Source: Panagrolaimus kolymaensis (lineage: Eukaryota; Nematoda; Chromadorea; Rhabditida; Panagrolaimidae). From it: 64,000 bases of DNA. The translations under genes and the position numbers were made by a program. The notes under the pieces were generated by a model. It worked only from the letters and a program-made list of their open reading frames with translations. It was not told the DNA's origin and made no database searches. This document shows positions 1-13,127 of this stretch, one piece after another (position 1 is the first letter of the stretch; each line of letters starts with the position of its first letter). The DNA is taken from assembly GCA_028622995.1 (NCBI GenBank), contig JAJQJQ010000056.1:434001-498000 (forward strand), in the 5' to 3' direction.

Positions 1-3000
1 GTGCATCTATCGGCGATAATGGTAGTAGCGGTGGCAGCGGCAAAAATGGTGTGTAGTGCACTACGGGCGCTCGTCCGACGACGACGACAACCCTCTTTCT
101 TGTTTCTTTATATTTTTTATGACATGATAAATTGCGTTTAGAAGCACTCATAATCACGTGATAATATTTTTATTATACACGTGGACTCCATTTCTTTCTT
201 CGCCGCAGCTTCTCATCCTTCTTCATTAAAATTGATAAAGAAAACTATTGATGCCAAAAAAAGGAGAGAAGAAACAAACGGGAGCCACCAGTAGATGCAG
301 AAAATCACAGTGTGTGATAGATATGAACTGGTTAAAAAAGTTTTTCTTTCGCCTACTCCTCTTTCTTATATATGGAGGCAGGCATAGAAGATACGAGGAG
401 AAAAATGAAAGAAAAAGTTAAGAAAAACAAGCTAGCTATATGGTAAAAGCAATCATTGGTATATATCGAAAACACCATCACCACCATCTCAATTTCATTA
501 ATCAGTTGTTAATGAAAATGAATGAGTTTGATTGATCTCAAAGAAAAAGCAAACGAAAGGCAACAGCAATAAAGAAAACGAAAATGCTAGAGGCTTACTT
601 AGTGGAAAGGAACTACATTTTTATTTTTATTTTTATTTTCTTCATAAAAAAAAAAGAAGTCTTACGATAGGTTGATAGCAAAAAAATACTTTGTACTTAT
701 AAGAGACCAAAAAGCTATAAAAACTCGTTAAAGTTATTCTTTATTTTTCCATAAAAAACAATTGCCTATCTCTTCTTTCTCTCTCCACTCTTATCAATAT
801 AGGTCATAAAAGCTAAGCAAAAAATAATGGATGAAGAGAAAAGAAAGAAGCAGTGGCTATCATTACTCCTCTGTTGTTTTTCCCCTCTAATTTATTTTTA
901 TTACCGTTCAATAACGATAATAATATCTCCGGAAAATGCATGCATGAAACTACGTTGTCAGCAATACTTTTAAGTTACCTCAAAGCCATTAGGATTTTTT
1001 AAGCAGCTAACTAACAACTAAATAACTATTTGATCTAAAGAAAAAATAGACAACTCTAGTACCTTAAGAGCACCACAAAAAATTTGACGAAAGCACCACC
1101 CTCCGCTTTTCTCTCTCTCATTCTTCAATAAATTGCCTCAGTTCATGCATCAAAGAGAGAGAAATAAATGTCTATGTTTCACGTGTAAAGAGCATGTAAT
1201 CATCTCTTTGCTATCGGCAATAAAAAGATGAAGAAAAATAAAATAAAAAGAAAAATGAATTGTTTCTTTTCATTTTTATTTCAATTTTTTTTATATACTG
1301 TGTTTGCAACAATTAAAACCCATAAAGAAAAAAAGAGAGAGAAAAAACTGATTTGCGTTATTTTTTAACTGCAAATAAAAAATGAGAGATTGCAACTAAA
1401 TGTGTTCCGATACATTTTTTTTTATTTGGAGCCATTAAATCGACCAACGAGCAAAGCAAAAACCCAAAAGAAAAAAGTTGTCTTTAAAACGTAGAGCAGG
1501 AATCAAAATCAAATCAAAGAGGTATACAATTCAATAAAAATTAGCAAATAATATGTCAAAAAATGATATGTCTTGTTTTTGATTAAATATATGCTAAAGA
1601 AAGTATACAAATAAGTAATTAAAGTAAAGTACACATTTTTTGCTTTTATAAAAATTAAGAAAAACCTATTTAATGAATTTAATTTAAATTTGAAAAGACA
1701 AGACACTAATGATAATTATAACCAGATTACATCATATTAAGTGCGCACACATGAAAGAGTACCGTAATCGGAAAAAGTTTTTCTTTTCCTTCCATATTTT
1801 TTTTCCTTTAAAGGTGAATTGGAAAGAAGAAGAAATGGAAGGTATCAAATAATCAGAAGAATAAGAAGTACCACCCGTGAAGTTTAAATCTGAGCAAAAT
1901 AATTCTGTTATCAAAAGAAGAAAAAAAAAAAGTGTTTTTGGTTTCTTAAGCCTACTTTTTAATCTTGAAAACACAGAGATAAAGAAAAATAATATCGAAA
2001 AGTTTTTTCCACTTTTTTTAGTCGGTTTCTTCAAAGTCCACAAAATTTCAAGACAAAAGTTTAATTTTTTGTTACACATCTCAACCGCAAAAGTTCGTTA
2101 GGTAGTTTTTTGCAATCACCATCATCATCAAACTGATGTAATTTGACTGATGTTCAAATCCTTTTTAAAATAAAAATATATATCACTTCTTTTTTTGTTG
2201 GAAGGAAGGAGGAGGATAAACCATCAAAAAAAATAAAATAACGAAGTTAATCTTTAGACGCACAGAACTTTTTTTGTTCAGAAATAAGGAGAAGGTTGTC
2301 ATTTAATTACTGATCACTCCACTTTTTTTATATTTTAAACAATTATCGTCGGAGAAAAAGGGTTTAAATGGATCTATCACACCCAAAGCCGCTGCCGACG
2401 GTAGCCTTTTTTCTGCTTCTAATGAAGGTCAGTAGTCAGAAATCAGCCAAAACGTGGTAATTCACGTGAAACTTTTTTAATCAAATGCATATTAAAAAAA
2501 GAAAGAAGTGCATGATGGTGAAAGTTTGTTTAATCATTCTAATCAAAATATTAAAAGAAGAGTTTTTTGATAGAACAACTACGACGACGAAAGCGACAAA
2601 AATAAAAATAAATGAATGTACGCAAAAACTAATGATGAAGAAAAAAAAGCGAGGAAAGACTATAATGATGATGGAAGGAGAAGAGAAGCTTTTCACATGA
2701 TTTAAAGAAAAAGTCCTATGCTTTTCAATAGCAACTGTCTACTAACGATCGCTCTTTGAGTTGTTAAAAAACAAGTGAATTTATGTTACATATATTAAGA
2801 AGAAAAAATAAATATATATAAGTCGAGAACAAAAAAAATATATGGGAAAAAAGAATAATGATGCATTACAATATACATACATATTTTTATTCTTCTCATT
2901 GTTCTGATCGGCAGGCATGATAAATTTATTTCTTTTGGTGCCAATCAGTGCATCGAGAGCGGTGGTCGTTGTGGTGCAAAAAATAAATGTCAAATGTAAA

Positions 3001-6000
3001 AAAAGAAATGTTGGCGAGAATAATAATAATGAAAATGGAAAGTAGCAATATTTTCCCACATGCTGCTGTTGCTTGTTGCTTTACATTATTTATGCCAGCA
3101 AATAAGAATAGCTATTTTTTTCCATTACAAAAGAAAAATAAAGAAGATCGACCGTAAAGAAAAAAATATTTATTTTAAAATATGCAACAAAAATAGCATT
3201 CATTCTTCGAACATCGAACAATAAAAAAAAGAAGAAAGAAGTTGACGAAGCTGGGAAATTTTAAAAATTAATGTTAAAGTACTTTTCGCTCGATCCTTGT
3301 TTTCGAAGAATCTGCGCAAGCAAGTGCGGGTGATTGAATACGAGAAGGTAATCATCATCAAACAAAAAAAGCTTAACTCATCGAACAGCAGCAAGAAACA
3401 AACTCATCTCCAAGTGCTTTAATTTGCGCCTTTTTATAAACTTTTTTTGTTAGAGTAAATTAGCCCATCAAAAAAACGGTAAACAAACAAAATAATTATT
3501 TTTTATTAGCAAATTTTTAACACGAGACTACCTTCTTTTTTACGTGACATTTAAAATTCAAAGAGTTCAAATGACTAAAAAAAGTTTCTTTGATAAATAA
3601 AAAAGTTATAAAAATTGTTTTGTCTTTTTTTTTATTATCGTTAAAAAATTTGAAGAAAGCACGAATGACCAAAAACAATAGAACATGCACACTTCACTTT
3701 AATCAAGTTGACAAAGTTTTTTTGCGCAAAAACAAAATGAAAAAAATGAAAGTTTTTTTGTAACCTCGATAGTGTTGCTTTTTTTCTATTCCATGCGCGA
3801 AAGCAAATTGATGGCATCATCAAGATTAGCGGCGGCGGCTTTGCATAGTTGAAGTTTAAAAAAAAAACGAAAGTTTGAGTATGTTTTTTTCTTTTTCTTT
3901 TTCACAGGCGTCAGAAAGTCGCGCTTTTATATTTCTTTCCCTCATTTTTTAAACAAACTAACTATCGTGGATATTTTGCAAACGCCAGCTGTTCGTCTCC
4001 GTGTTAAATATTTTGGCAAAGCAAAGTAAAAAATAAAAAGCAAGAAGACAAACATAAAAAATTTAAGTTAAAAAATGTAAAAAACAAAAAAGCTTTTTTT
4101 CTTTCTTTTCAAGTTAAGTTGAAGAAAATCAAGGAAGAAGGTGTTCTTCAAAAACATTATTGACAAGAGCAAGAAAGCAAATCAAGTCAAGTAACAAAGA
4201 AAGTATGCATTTCTCCTTTCTCCATCAATGCCAAAATCCTAAAAGCCTCAATCAATTCTTTTTTTTTTCTATTTTTTCAACATTAAGCAAGGAGGATATG
4301 TGTATGTATAAGTTAGACGACAACAGCTGACACCTAATGGCGGCCAGAGGTCAAACAAACATAAGAGAAATATGAAAGAAGATGGATGATTGCGACATTA
4401 GAAAAAAGATCTATGCTAAGTTATTTAAGAAATGGGAACTCAAATTTTTTGAAGAGACGTAAAATTATTAAGAAAAATGCAGACAGGAAATAGCAAAAAA
4501 TGATGTAAAAAAAATTACCCACCTGTCTACTTCTTTTGAAGGCGCCCTTTGACGGGCTTTGATGAACTAATCAAGAATCTGGAAAAAAATTGGGAAAGAT
4601 AAATCAAGAAATTCGAAGTTTATAAAAATTCAAACAAAATAAGGTTAAAAAATCCGCGATTAGCAAAGCATAATCTTTCTAATTCCTGCAATTTGAAGAA
4701 CAAAATTTTATTTTTTTGCAAGGAAAAAAGGTCAAAAATGACTGCCGCCACCGATGATGCACTCAAATGTAAAAAAGACGACAAAAAAAAACGAAGGCGA
4801 CAGTAAGACGCTGTTTTGCTGCTGCTTTTTACCTAACTAACGCGTTGCTGCTCCTCTTCGGCCAAACTTCACGTTTATTATGTTCAAAGCTCACTTTTTT
4901 CTTTTTGACTGAAAGGAATCATTAATCTACTAATGAATAACTATCTATCTATCGGTTGATTGGGGCGGCTATCACCACAAAGAAAAAAATTAAGAAGAAA
5001 AACTTTGTTGTAAACATCAAAGATAACTTGCAAAAATTCTTTTTTTTCCGTAGTTAAATTGTGTTGGTATAAAAGGGTGCAATCTTGTTTTTAGCTCGTT
5101 AGGTGCTAATCAGAAAAAAATAATATCTATTTATTTGAAGAAGCGGAACATCGATAATGAAAAAATAAAATAAAGAACAGCTGTTTATATTTTTATTTTT
5201 TTCTGAGGTCTTTTTAAAAAATCTAAGTTTACATAAACATAGCAGTAAAGAAATTTCTCGAACATTCTTAATAATAATAAAAAGTGTTTATACAATTAAA
5301 AAAACTTTTTTTTAAAAATTGCAAAAACGATCAAGGTCGCAACGGTCAATTTAATGTTAAAAGAATAGCAAAAAAAGAGAGAAAAGTTAAGAGATAATTT
5401 ATAGTCAAGCAAAAAAAAAATCATTTGTGTAAATATTTAATCTTTCGATCACAAATATGTTAAAAAAAAATAAGAAGAAAAAGAAGTTGGTTGTGTGTTT
5501 TTAAAATAAAAAAATATTAAAAAAAGTGACACGAAGGAAGATAAACTTTGTTTTTAAATAAAAATAAAATTTTTAGGCGAAAAAAAATGGGATGGCTTCT
5601 TTTTTTCATTCCAATTTTTTAGAAAGAAAAAAATGATAATGTTTTACGATCACTAAAATCAAAACAAAAAAAGACAGGAAAAAGCATTCTCAACAAACAA
5701 AAAAATGCGCAGGCATTATCTATTTAATTCGCGCAGCAACAACAACCATTAGTCTCTTTTGTTTCATAAATATTTCTTCTCACAAAGTTAATGATGATGA
5801 TCTCCCATGAAAAATATTAAGAAAAAGAAAAAAACAAACATTTTTAAAGCTAAACCACAAAAAAAAATATTAGAAATAAAGAATGAAATGAAACAAATGT
5901 CAACAAACAATAATATCATGGGGTTTTAGGATTTTTGATGTAACAAAAGAAAGCAACAAATTTGAAAAGCATAGAGAGAGAAAAAAAACATTTGCATACA

Positions 6001-6831
6001 GACGAACGACAACGACGACGACATGTCTATGATGCAATATGAAAGTTTTTTATTTGTCGCGGGTGCTGCTATTTTTGCCTGATAAAATAAAATCTACGTG
6101 CCGTAAAGAAAATATGCCTTTTTCCTCACTTTAGCCTTTTTATATTCCTTCCTCTTTTACTTCTTCATCGAAATCAATAGAGAAAAGCGAGGCTGTTAGC
6201 TTTTTTTTGTTGAGACTTCTTTAATGCCTCAAGCAAAGTGAGTTAAATATTTTGTCGTAAATAGTTCCGCAATAAAGGAAAGGAAGGCTTAAAAAAATGT
6301 CTCCTCTATAAAATAAAGTTTTGTAAAAAGGAATAAGGTTCTTAAAAAATTAATTTTAGAAACACATCTTCACGTGGGACTCTATTTATTTTTCCAACAA
6401 AAATAACATACACCACTAAAGTCAGCAACAAAAAACAACAACAAGCAACAAACTGACAAAGCACCCTAACGAGTTCATCATTGCTGAAAAACAACGAGTG
6501 GCTTCTATGTTTTTTTTAATTGTAAACACATCTTTCTTCTCCTTCTTCTCTTTTTTATTTCTGCCGTATGTGATCAATCATCGCACTTTTAGCAACGTCG
6601 TCGTCGTCCTCCTCGTATTTTGGTGCTTTAAGATCATCAGAAAACTTCTTTTTTTTATTTCTCGCCGAATTTTGCTGATAAACAAAGTATCTTTGATACA
6701 TATGTTATTGCCTTAAATAAGATGAAAGAAAATCTGCGACACAAAGCATAATAATCGCAAACCGTTGCTAAGCAACACCAAATCGCAACGAATAAACCAA
6801 TAACAAAACCTAGCAAAAAATAAAAAATGTG
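1..6831. other. Gene-poor A+T-rich stretch
   Basis: I found no gene that can be supported here. The open frames present are short and dominated by Lys/Asn or Phe/Ile runs that follow poly-A and poly-T tracts. A few islands are less A+T-rich (near 1-100, 2370-2460, 4310-4370, 4520-4580 and 4735-4880) and could be regulatory elements or small exons. The best exon-like one, on the minus strand at 4523-4578, is listed separately. The stretch could be a long intron or upstream region of a gene lying outside the window. Confidence 0.6.
4523..4578 (-). other. Candidate isolated exon
   Basis: On the minus strand a 56-base less A+T-rich block is preceded by a T-run ending CCAG and followed by GACAG|GTGGGT, a good acceptor and donor pair for this genome. 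Every frame meets a stop somewhere inside it, at TGA or TAG near the 5' end in two frames and TAG near the 3' end in the third. It would therefore have to be a terminal coding exon, use the internal TTGATTAG acceptor, or be a UTR exon. No protein family is recognisable. It is weakly supported and recorded because it is the most exon-like block in the first 6.8 kb. Confidence 0.2.
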
Positions 6832-7235
6832 ATGGCTCGAATATTTGGATTTGGTTATGGAGTGATTATTGTGTCAACAATTTGGACTATTTGTGTATTG
6901 TTATGCCTTGCATTTTCTCGTAGGAAAGGATTGTAAAGTTTTCTTACCTCATTAAAATGTGTTACAAAGGCATGATTTTCAGACAAAGTGGATTTGTTTA
7001 TCTCGTTATTGCTGCAGTTATAAATGTTATTCTTTATATTTGGCCCAAAGAACCATGTGATCTTCCACCAATCGATTCATTTACAAAGGAACAAGAAATA
7101 GATCATTTAGGAATTCCAAGAATTATATTTGCTTTAGTTTTACTGGTTTTAGCAATCTATTCAACTATTCGATGTGTGGCAATGAACCTTTTTACAGCCA
7201 TAAGAACTAAACGAATACAAGAAAAAGTAACATAA
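6832..7235 (+). CDS. tmem-218: TMEM218-like small membrane protein
   Basis: Two exons (6832-6932 and 6983-7235, 50-nt GTAAAG...TTTCAG intron) encode 117 residues. The start follows GFGYGVIIVS, and the N-terminal pattern of a glycine-rich start, a hydrophobic helix with an aromatic W, LLC and then SR matches vertebrate TMEM218 in order and spacing. There are three hydrophobic segments (about 5-30, 36-54 and 77-97), and the family length is about 115 residues. TMEM218 belongs to the ciliary transition-zone (Tectonic/MKS) module, so in a nematode it would act at the base of sensory cilia. The gene is tail-to-tail with the SDHC gene, with 133 bases between stop codons. Family assignment is from remembered pattern, not a search. 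Confidence 0.75.
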
Positions 7236-7368
7236 AACCATAAAATAAAACTTTATCTAACACTTTCAAAACATTATGTATTTATAATATACGAAATTTA
7301 TTCCTACAGAGCATGATAATAAAGATGCTATCATTAATCAGGCCCTTCACCGATATATAACATTAAAT

Positions 7369-8063
7369 TTAGAACTTCTTCTTGTTGCGAGCATTGTCAA
7401 TAACAATAGCAAGAGCGATGAGAATTGAAACACCGAAAACGAACCAGCCAGAACGATAAACATTTATGATCTCAGTACCTTTGGCTAAATCGAATCCCTG
7501 CAAAAAAGCTTATATTAAAATGAAGAAACAGTGTTTGATAAACTTACCATAAAACGAATTCCATTAAGAGAATGAAAAACAAGAGGAAAAGCGACGATAA
7601 ATTTCAACGAAGACGTGACGACCATAGGCAAATTAAGACTTCGAGCAAATTCAATAAATGTGGTAAAATCAACAGGAGAAAGAGCAAAACCAACACCACC
7701 AACGAGAAGAGCTGCAATTAGATAAGTTAATCATATAAGTTTATAAAAAATGAAACTAACTTCCTGCCATAATACATCCAGTGATACGATGCAAACCAGA
7801 AAGATACCAAGTTAATTGAGGAGCATAGATGTTAAGATGAGGTGAAAGAGGACGTCCACTAGCTTCTTGACGTTTCAAATATTCCCATCCATACTTTTGA
7901 ACAGCATTTTTAGCTTCAGAATGGCGAGAAGCACTATAAATAAGATAAAATATTAGTAAGATGAAAACAATGAAACAAGAAAATACCAAAGTTGAATTTG
8001 ACGTGAAATAATGATCGCTTGTTTGAGATTAATACATCGAGAAAAAGGAAGTACAGATGCCAT
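7369..8063 (-). CDS. mev-1: Succinate dehydrogenase cytochrome b560 subunit (SDHC)
   Basis: Four exons (8063-7987, 7933-7761, 7711-7548, 7497-7369) give 180 residues, close to the usual 170-180. This is the mitochondrial inner-membrane anchor of complex II, binding ubiquinone and haem b with SDHD. The family signatures are RPLSPHLNIY, SGLHRITG and FHSLNGIRF, each followed or preceded by hydrophobic helices, and there are three membrane helices in total. The first 25 residues are basic and hydroxylated, fitting a mitochondrial presequence. The histidine of the FHSLNGIR motif, thought to be the haem ligand, is kept. The His that normally follows NGIR is Phe here. All exon phases join cleanly. 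C. elegans mev-1 is the expected orthologue. Confidence 0.93.
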
Positions 8064-8540
8064 ATTTATCTGAAATCATAAAATGAATATAGTAAATAAA
8101 CGTAAAAAGCAGCAACATCAACAACAAAAACACGGCTAAATTTCAAATGTTTCACTTTCACAGTTTCTCTCTCACGAACCCGTGAAAAAAAATGAGAGCC
8201 AAACTTCGCGTCAAGATAAAATTCTAAAGAGATACTTCAGCTTTTGCATGAAAAACTTTTTTCAGATTTGCTTCAATTCGGTGCTCCTTCTCGTCGCAAT
8301 TTTGCTTCTCCTCATACTAACCAACCAATGCCATCCTTTGAACATTAAATTTAGCCTAGGTTAATAGATACTAACCGATTTATCAATATAAAACCTATAA
8401 ACAGATATTCTCATCAAATATTTTAAACAAAGAATGTGTATTTATTTAAGTAAGGAACATAAAAATAAAAGCTTTATTCGATAGTGTAAAAATCAATACG
8501 AAATAACAATTACAAAGAGATCAAAATTAAACTCGTAAAA
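8064..8540. other. Intergenic region between SDHC 5' end and EXO1 3' end
   Basis: Both flanking genes are on the minus strand. The stretch must hold the SDHC promoter and the EXO1 3' end. A 60-residue open frame on the plus strand (8182-8364) has one hydrophobic stretch but no clear gene context and is not called. Nothing else is recognisable. Confidence 0.5.
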
Positions 8541-10665
8541 TTAGGATTCCTTTGGTGGAGGAGAAATGACTTTTGGAAAAGAAGATTTGAAAGATTGATA
8601 TTTGAAAGCATTAGGAGCATAATTTGGAGATTTTCTTGGAGCAGGTAATGAATGAGATACTGGAGGAGAAGCTAGCAATTGAGGATTCCAAACTTTCTTC
8701 TTTTCACCACTTTGATTTTCCAAGATATCTGATGAAACACGTTTGGTGCCACGAGGAGAAATAGGCGGAATTTGAGATGACCATTTTGGAAACGAAAAAT
8801 CATTTGTACTTCTTCGAGATCTAAAAGATAAATAAAGAATAAGAAAAGAACAACAAATGGTTACTTGAATGCATCAATTGGAGCAAGATGGTTTTGAGAA
8901 GTTTTAACTTCAACCACTTTGATAATTCTGGGTTTGGTACGCAATGATGTGTTGAGCGTATGTACAGTAACTGGTGATTTAGAACATTTTGAAATCCCAA
9001 AGCAAGAAGTAGTAGTATGATGAGATGAATTTAGTGAAGATGTTGATGGAAAGCTTTTGACGAGCGGAGGCGAAGGCTTTTGAATATTTTGAGGATTCGA
9101 CTGTAAAACTTGATGCATTTCAGCTTTTTGAACTACAGGAGACATCAGGTCATGAGAGAGCCTCTGTGCAAGTAAAAGTGGAGAAACATTCTTGGAACTT
9201 GAAGCAGATGAATTGGTTTGAGAATTGTAACTTGAATAACCAGAATCAACAATCGATTCAACTTCAGATTCATTTTCTTGTTCTTCTTCCAAATTTGTAA
9301 AGCGATCAGGATGATAAATGGACCAAACGGGTGGATCAGAGAGCGAGAATTTGTCAGCTACAGCCAAATTGGAGTTTCCTAGAGCCATACGAAAAGCATC
9401 TTCATCAGGAAGGGTCTAAAAAAATGGCGATTTACAAGTAAAGGCTATGTTAACGACTCACTTTTCCAGCAAACCAAAAAGAAGATCCATTATCAGCTTT
9501 TAAATACTTTATAACATCTTCTGTCAAATTATCAGGATGCTTTGTAAGAGGAACATGGGAGCGTTTGCTAAAAAAAATGCATCGATTACGAGTGAAAAAA
9601 TGATATGAACAAACATAGGATCAAAAACAATTTGATGCAAAAATGTAAACTCAGCTTCCAGAAACGATTTAATCATACCATCGGTGACTCTAACACCACG
9701 AAGATCGAGAGAGAATGGAACTCTTTTCAACAGCTGAAAACGAAGCAATTAGTCATCGAAAAGAAGAAAGAAACTAACTTGAATGATTTGTGAGAAGTCA
9801 TTCGCGTGTTTTGACTTTGAAAAGAGATCGACAGCTTTCTTGAGACCAACTTTAGGAATTCCTTCAGGAAAGTAATCACATCCAGACATAATACAAACTC
9901 GTCGTATAACGTTAATAGTGAACTTGGAAGAAAGATTGCGATGAAAGCATCTGTGAAGTAAGGATTTGTCAAAAATTCTACACGCTCCATTTGGATCTAA
10001 CTTGAAAATAATGGTGTTGCAACCAAAAGGAATTAAGTCGGAATCTTCCGTGATCACAGCATCGACGATTCTTCGTTTTATCAAATAAGCAAGTTGAGCA
10101 TCAGCTTCGTAAGGCGCTACCAGAATATCAACATTTTCAGTTTGACGAAATTCTTCTATTGTATGTTCCACTATGTCAGCAGTGATTCGTGTGCTCATTT
10201 GAAAATATTTGAAGGCTTGAGCTTCATCTCCATCATGCATACTCATTTGACCAAGTTCAAGATTCTTCTGACGATTAATTCCACGTTTAGTATTGACATC
10301 ATTCTTTGCAGGCAAACGTTGACCATCGAAAACCATAATAACGTGACATTTTTGAGCCAACAAGAGATCAATATAGCGTTTGATAAACTTTATATATCTA
10401 AAAATGTGTGATAAGAATAACAAAGTCATTTATGATTTCTCGGAAAAGCTTACTTATCCGATCTTTGTCCATTAGCAACTTCATATACACAACCAGTGAA
10501 ACTTCGATGTAATAAACAGCTAACGTCAATAGCTAACGTTTTTCCTTCAAATTCAGTTATGTTTCCCTGAAAAAAAATTGAAATGAGTGAAAAGAAAAAA
10601 TGAGTAAAGAAACGAACCTGTCGACATGCCTTTTCAACAAATGGCAAAAGATTTTTAATACCCAT
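8541..10665 (-). CDS. exo-1: Exonuclease 1 (XPG/FEN family 5' nuclease)
   Basis: Seven exons (10665-10618, 10566-10454, 10397-9779, 9733-9615, 9567-9462, 9415-8865, 8820-8541) join in phase to give 611 residues. EXO1 degrades one strand 5'-to-3' in mismatch repair, resection and meiosis. The XPG N domain starts MGIKNLLPF. The metal-binding acids are visible at D30 (LAIDVSCLLH), VFDGQRLPAK, APYEADAQL, TEDSDLIPFGC and GCDYFPEGI, followed by the helix-hairpin-helix GIPKVGLKKA. The EXO1-type continuation FDPIKRSHVPL and later LGNSNLA distinguish it from FEN1 and XPG. The C-terminal third is Ser/Pro/Lys-rich and low in conservation, as in other EXO1 proteins; the total is shorter than human EXO1 (846) and close to nematode length. 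Confidence 0.94.
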
Positions 10666-11311
10666 AGAAAGTAAGCTTAATAATATACCTTATAACAATA
10701 AAGGCGTAAACAAATAAAACCAAAAAATGTTAACATTTATTAGAACATTAAAGTTCTTTCAAGGTTTAAAGTTGTGTAACGTGAAAAAGTAGCTAAAGTG
10801 AAAATGTTGCAAAAATTGAAAAAAGGGTTTACGCGGCAAACACTCGCTAAAAAGGTTCTGCGCGAGAAACTGATGGTTTTTGAATGAGATGGAAATTACT
10901 GGTAAATTTGATATTCTCATTTATTTTTTGCGAATGATTTCCATATAAAGTGATGGAAGAAGATGAATGTAGTTAAGAAAAGAATGCAAAAACTTTTACG
11001 ACTATATTCATTGAAGGCTCTTCTTAACTAAAAAATACTCAGAAGAAGAAAAAGAATAAATCATGAAGTAAAGCGATATCATATTTCTGGGTTATTTCGA
11101 TGATCAAAAAAGTTACTTTGATCCTTGTTTTGTTTAAAGGAATTAATGCAGCTATTAAAAGATATTTAATATGTCATTGTTTTTTCTTTCTTTCATCATG
11201 CTTTTTAATTCAAGCGTAAATGAAATTTTGTGTGGAGGATAAACTAAAATGCTTTTAAACTTTATTACAACCAAAAATCATGTGTTTGAAAAGTATTTTT
11301 TTGGGAAATGG
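10666..11311. other. Intergenic region, EXO1 5' flank and sirtuin 3' flank
   Basis: This A+T-rich stretch between two minus-strand genes should contain the EXO1 promoter. I see no gene, repeat family or RNA gene in it. Confidence 0.5.
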
Positions 11312-12711
11312 TTAGGAAGAATCTTGGGCAACAATTTTGTTTGAGTCCAGAAGAGGAAGATGTTCAGGGTCAATTACATCTTCATCTTCTTCTAGTGTAG
11401 CATCATCAGTCAAAGAAACCTTTAGGTTATTGTCGTTAGTATTCCAGATGTGATCCGATTCAGATTTTACTGTAGCTGGAGTAATTACAGAAGGGATACT
11501 TGTTTCATTTGCTTCAAAGTCTTCATTTTTAACTTTTTGTTTTGATATTACTGTTTCAAAGGGAGGAATATCTGACTCTTCTGGCTGCAGTTTATTTATT
11601 TTTCTTTTCCTGGTTCCAAAGGTTATGTTACTTGTCATTACACCATCTTTTGATGGAGAAAACATTGAAAATAAAATTGGCTCATTGCTTTCTTTTTCTT
11701 CCACTAAAATATCCAGCGATTCCATGACTTTTTTAAATACATCATCAACCGAAGCATGAATGGCGATATCAAAACATTGTCGATTAATTTTTTGAAGATT
11801 AATATATACAACTTTCGTTTTATTTGGAGATTTTTTAGCTATCAAAGGTAAATCACCAACGGGTTTAATTTGTAACGATGAACCCAAAACAATGAATAAA
11901 TCTGCGGCTCTAAAAATTTGAGAAAACTCTTTTTATAAAAGTTTGATAATGTTTTTTTTTACCGAACATAGGGTTGTGTTATCGAATAAAATGCTTTGGG
12001 TATTAAATCTTCCCAATCCAAAACTGTATCATGAATAAAGCCACGACATCTTGCTTCTGTGCAACGCTCACCCGTTTGCTTGCATCCAACTGTTTTTGAT
12101 GGATGCTTTCGATAATAATATCTGAAGGAATTATGTATGAAACTTTTAATAAAAATTAAAGAATTTTGGTGGTTACTTTTGGCATCGATTGCATTGATCA
12201 ACGAAACAATTTCCATGAACTTCAACTAATCTATCTACTGGAAATCCAGATCGAATATGCAAATTATCAACATTTTGACTTATAAGATGTCTAAAGTTGA
12301 TTTGGTTAAGGTTAAAGTGATTTATTTATTTTTTTACTTAATCTTTCCAGCCTTTTCTAAAGCCACAAGGGCATAATGAGTATATGTAGGTCGTGCAAGC
12401 GAAAAATCAACCGATTGAGGAGTTTGTTTTTTGTCTTCCATAGTCCATACACCTTGAGGTCCACGGAAATCTGGAATTCCAGCAGCAGTACTGCAAATAT
12501 GTATGTAATAGCTATTAATAAAACTCAAACAACAACTTGTTTACCTGATGCCTGCACCGGTAAGAACTACTGCAAATTTAGAATTTTTGAGATCATTTGT
12601 AAGATCAATAATTTTTTGATTTAGCTCTGTTTCACTATCAAAGACTTCTTTTTGTCCCAGTTTACCTTTATTTGGGTAGGGACTTAAAGCTTCAGCATAA
12701 TTTATAGACAT
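11312..12711 (-). CDS. sir-2.4: SIRT6-type NAD+-dependent deacylase
   Basis: Five exons (12711-12545, 12490-12338, 12290-12177, 12121-11963, 11909-11312) join to 396 residues. Class IV sirtuins remove acyl groups from histones and other nuclear proteins using NAD+. The start [19 protein letters not shown] is diagnostic of SIRT6. NAD-binding and catalytic motifs follow: [33 protein letters not shown], and EVHGN with the catalytic His. Zinc ligands are QCNRCQK and CTEARCRG, then DTVLDWED and LGSSLQIKP. The last 110 residues or so are acidic and unstructured, extending past the human length (355). It lies head-to-head with the Tra2-like gene, so the 416-base gap is a shared promoter region. C. 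elegans sir-2.4 is the closest named relative I know. Confidence 0.92.
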
Positions 12712-13127
12712 TATTATTATTATTGGTTATTAAGTATGAAAATAATGGCAGAGGTCATCGCATAAAAAGATAAAATTGTTTTTATTTTTGGAATAAGCAA
12801 GCAAAAATGATGAGTGGCTGACTAAGTGGCAAATAAGGGATTTTAATACTTTATTCTCCTCCTCCTTCTTTATTTCTTTCTCGACCAAACAAACAACTAT
12901 AAATAGTGCGTATAAAAAGACCAGTTCGTAGTGGTTGATTGGTTCTCTCTCCTCAAACTATTTACTTCGAATCCTCAAATATTGCATTCTTCGATTTTCC
13001 CGCTCTCCTAATTTTTTTTATATATTTTTTTCTCGCGTCCTCAATTTTTTTTGAATTAATAATTATTTCGTCGCTTTTTTTCATATTTATTTATTTATTA
13101 AATAAATTTTTATTTTAGAAAAAAACT
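12712..13127. promoter_or_regulatory. Bidirectional promoter region, sirtuin / Tra2
   Basis: The genes on either side are transcribed away from each other. A TATA-like TATAAATAG lies at 12899-12907 and TATAAAA at 12911-12917, both oriented toward the plus-strand Tra2 gene. The last bases before the Tra2 start are TATTTTAG, a plausible trans-splice acceptor. No mapped transcription start supports this. Confidence 0.4.

Noticed and set aside
1509..3823. Several open frames of 60-115 codons on both strands
   Set aside because: Compositions are Lys/Asn or Phe/Ile runs following homopolymers; there are overlapping frames on both strands, no splice-consistent partners and no domains.
8182..8364. 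60-codon plus-strand frame with one hydrophobic stretch
   Set aside because: Lies in a promoter gap; no stop-flanked exon partners, no signal-peptide logic and no family resemblance.
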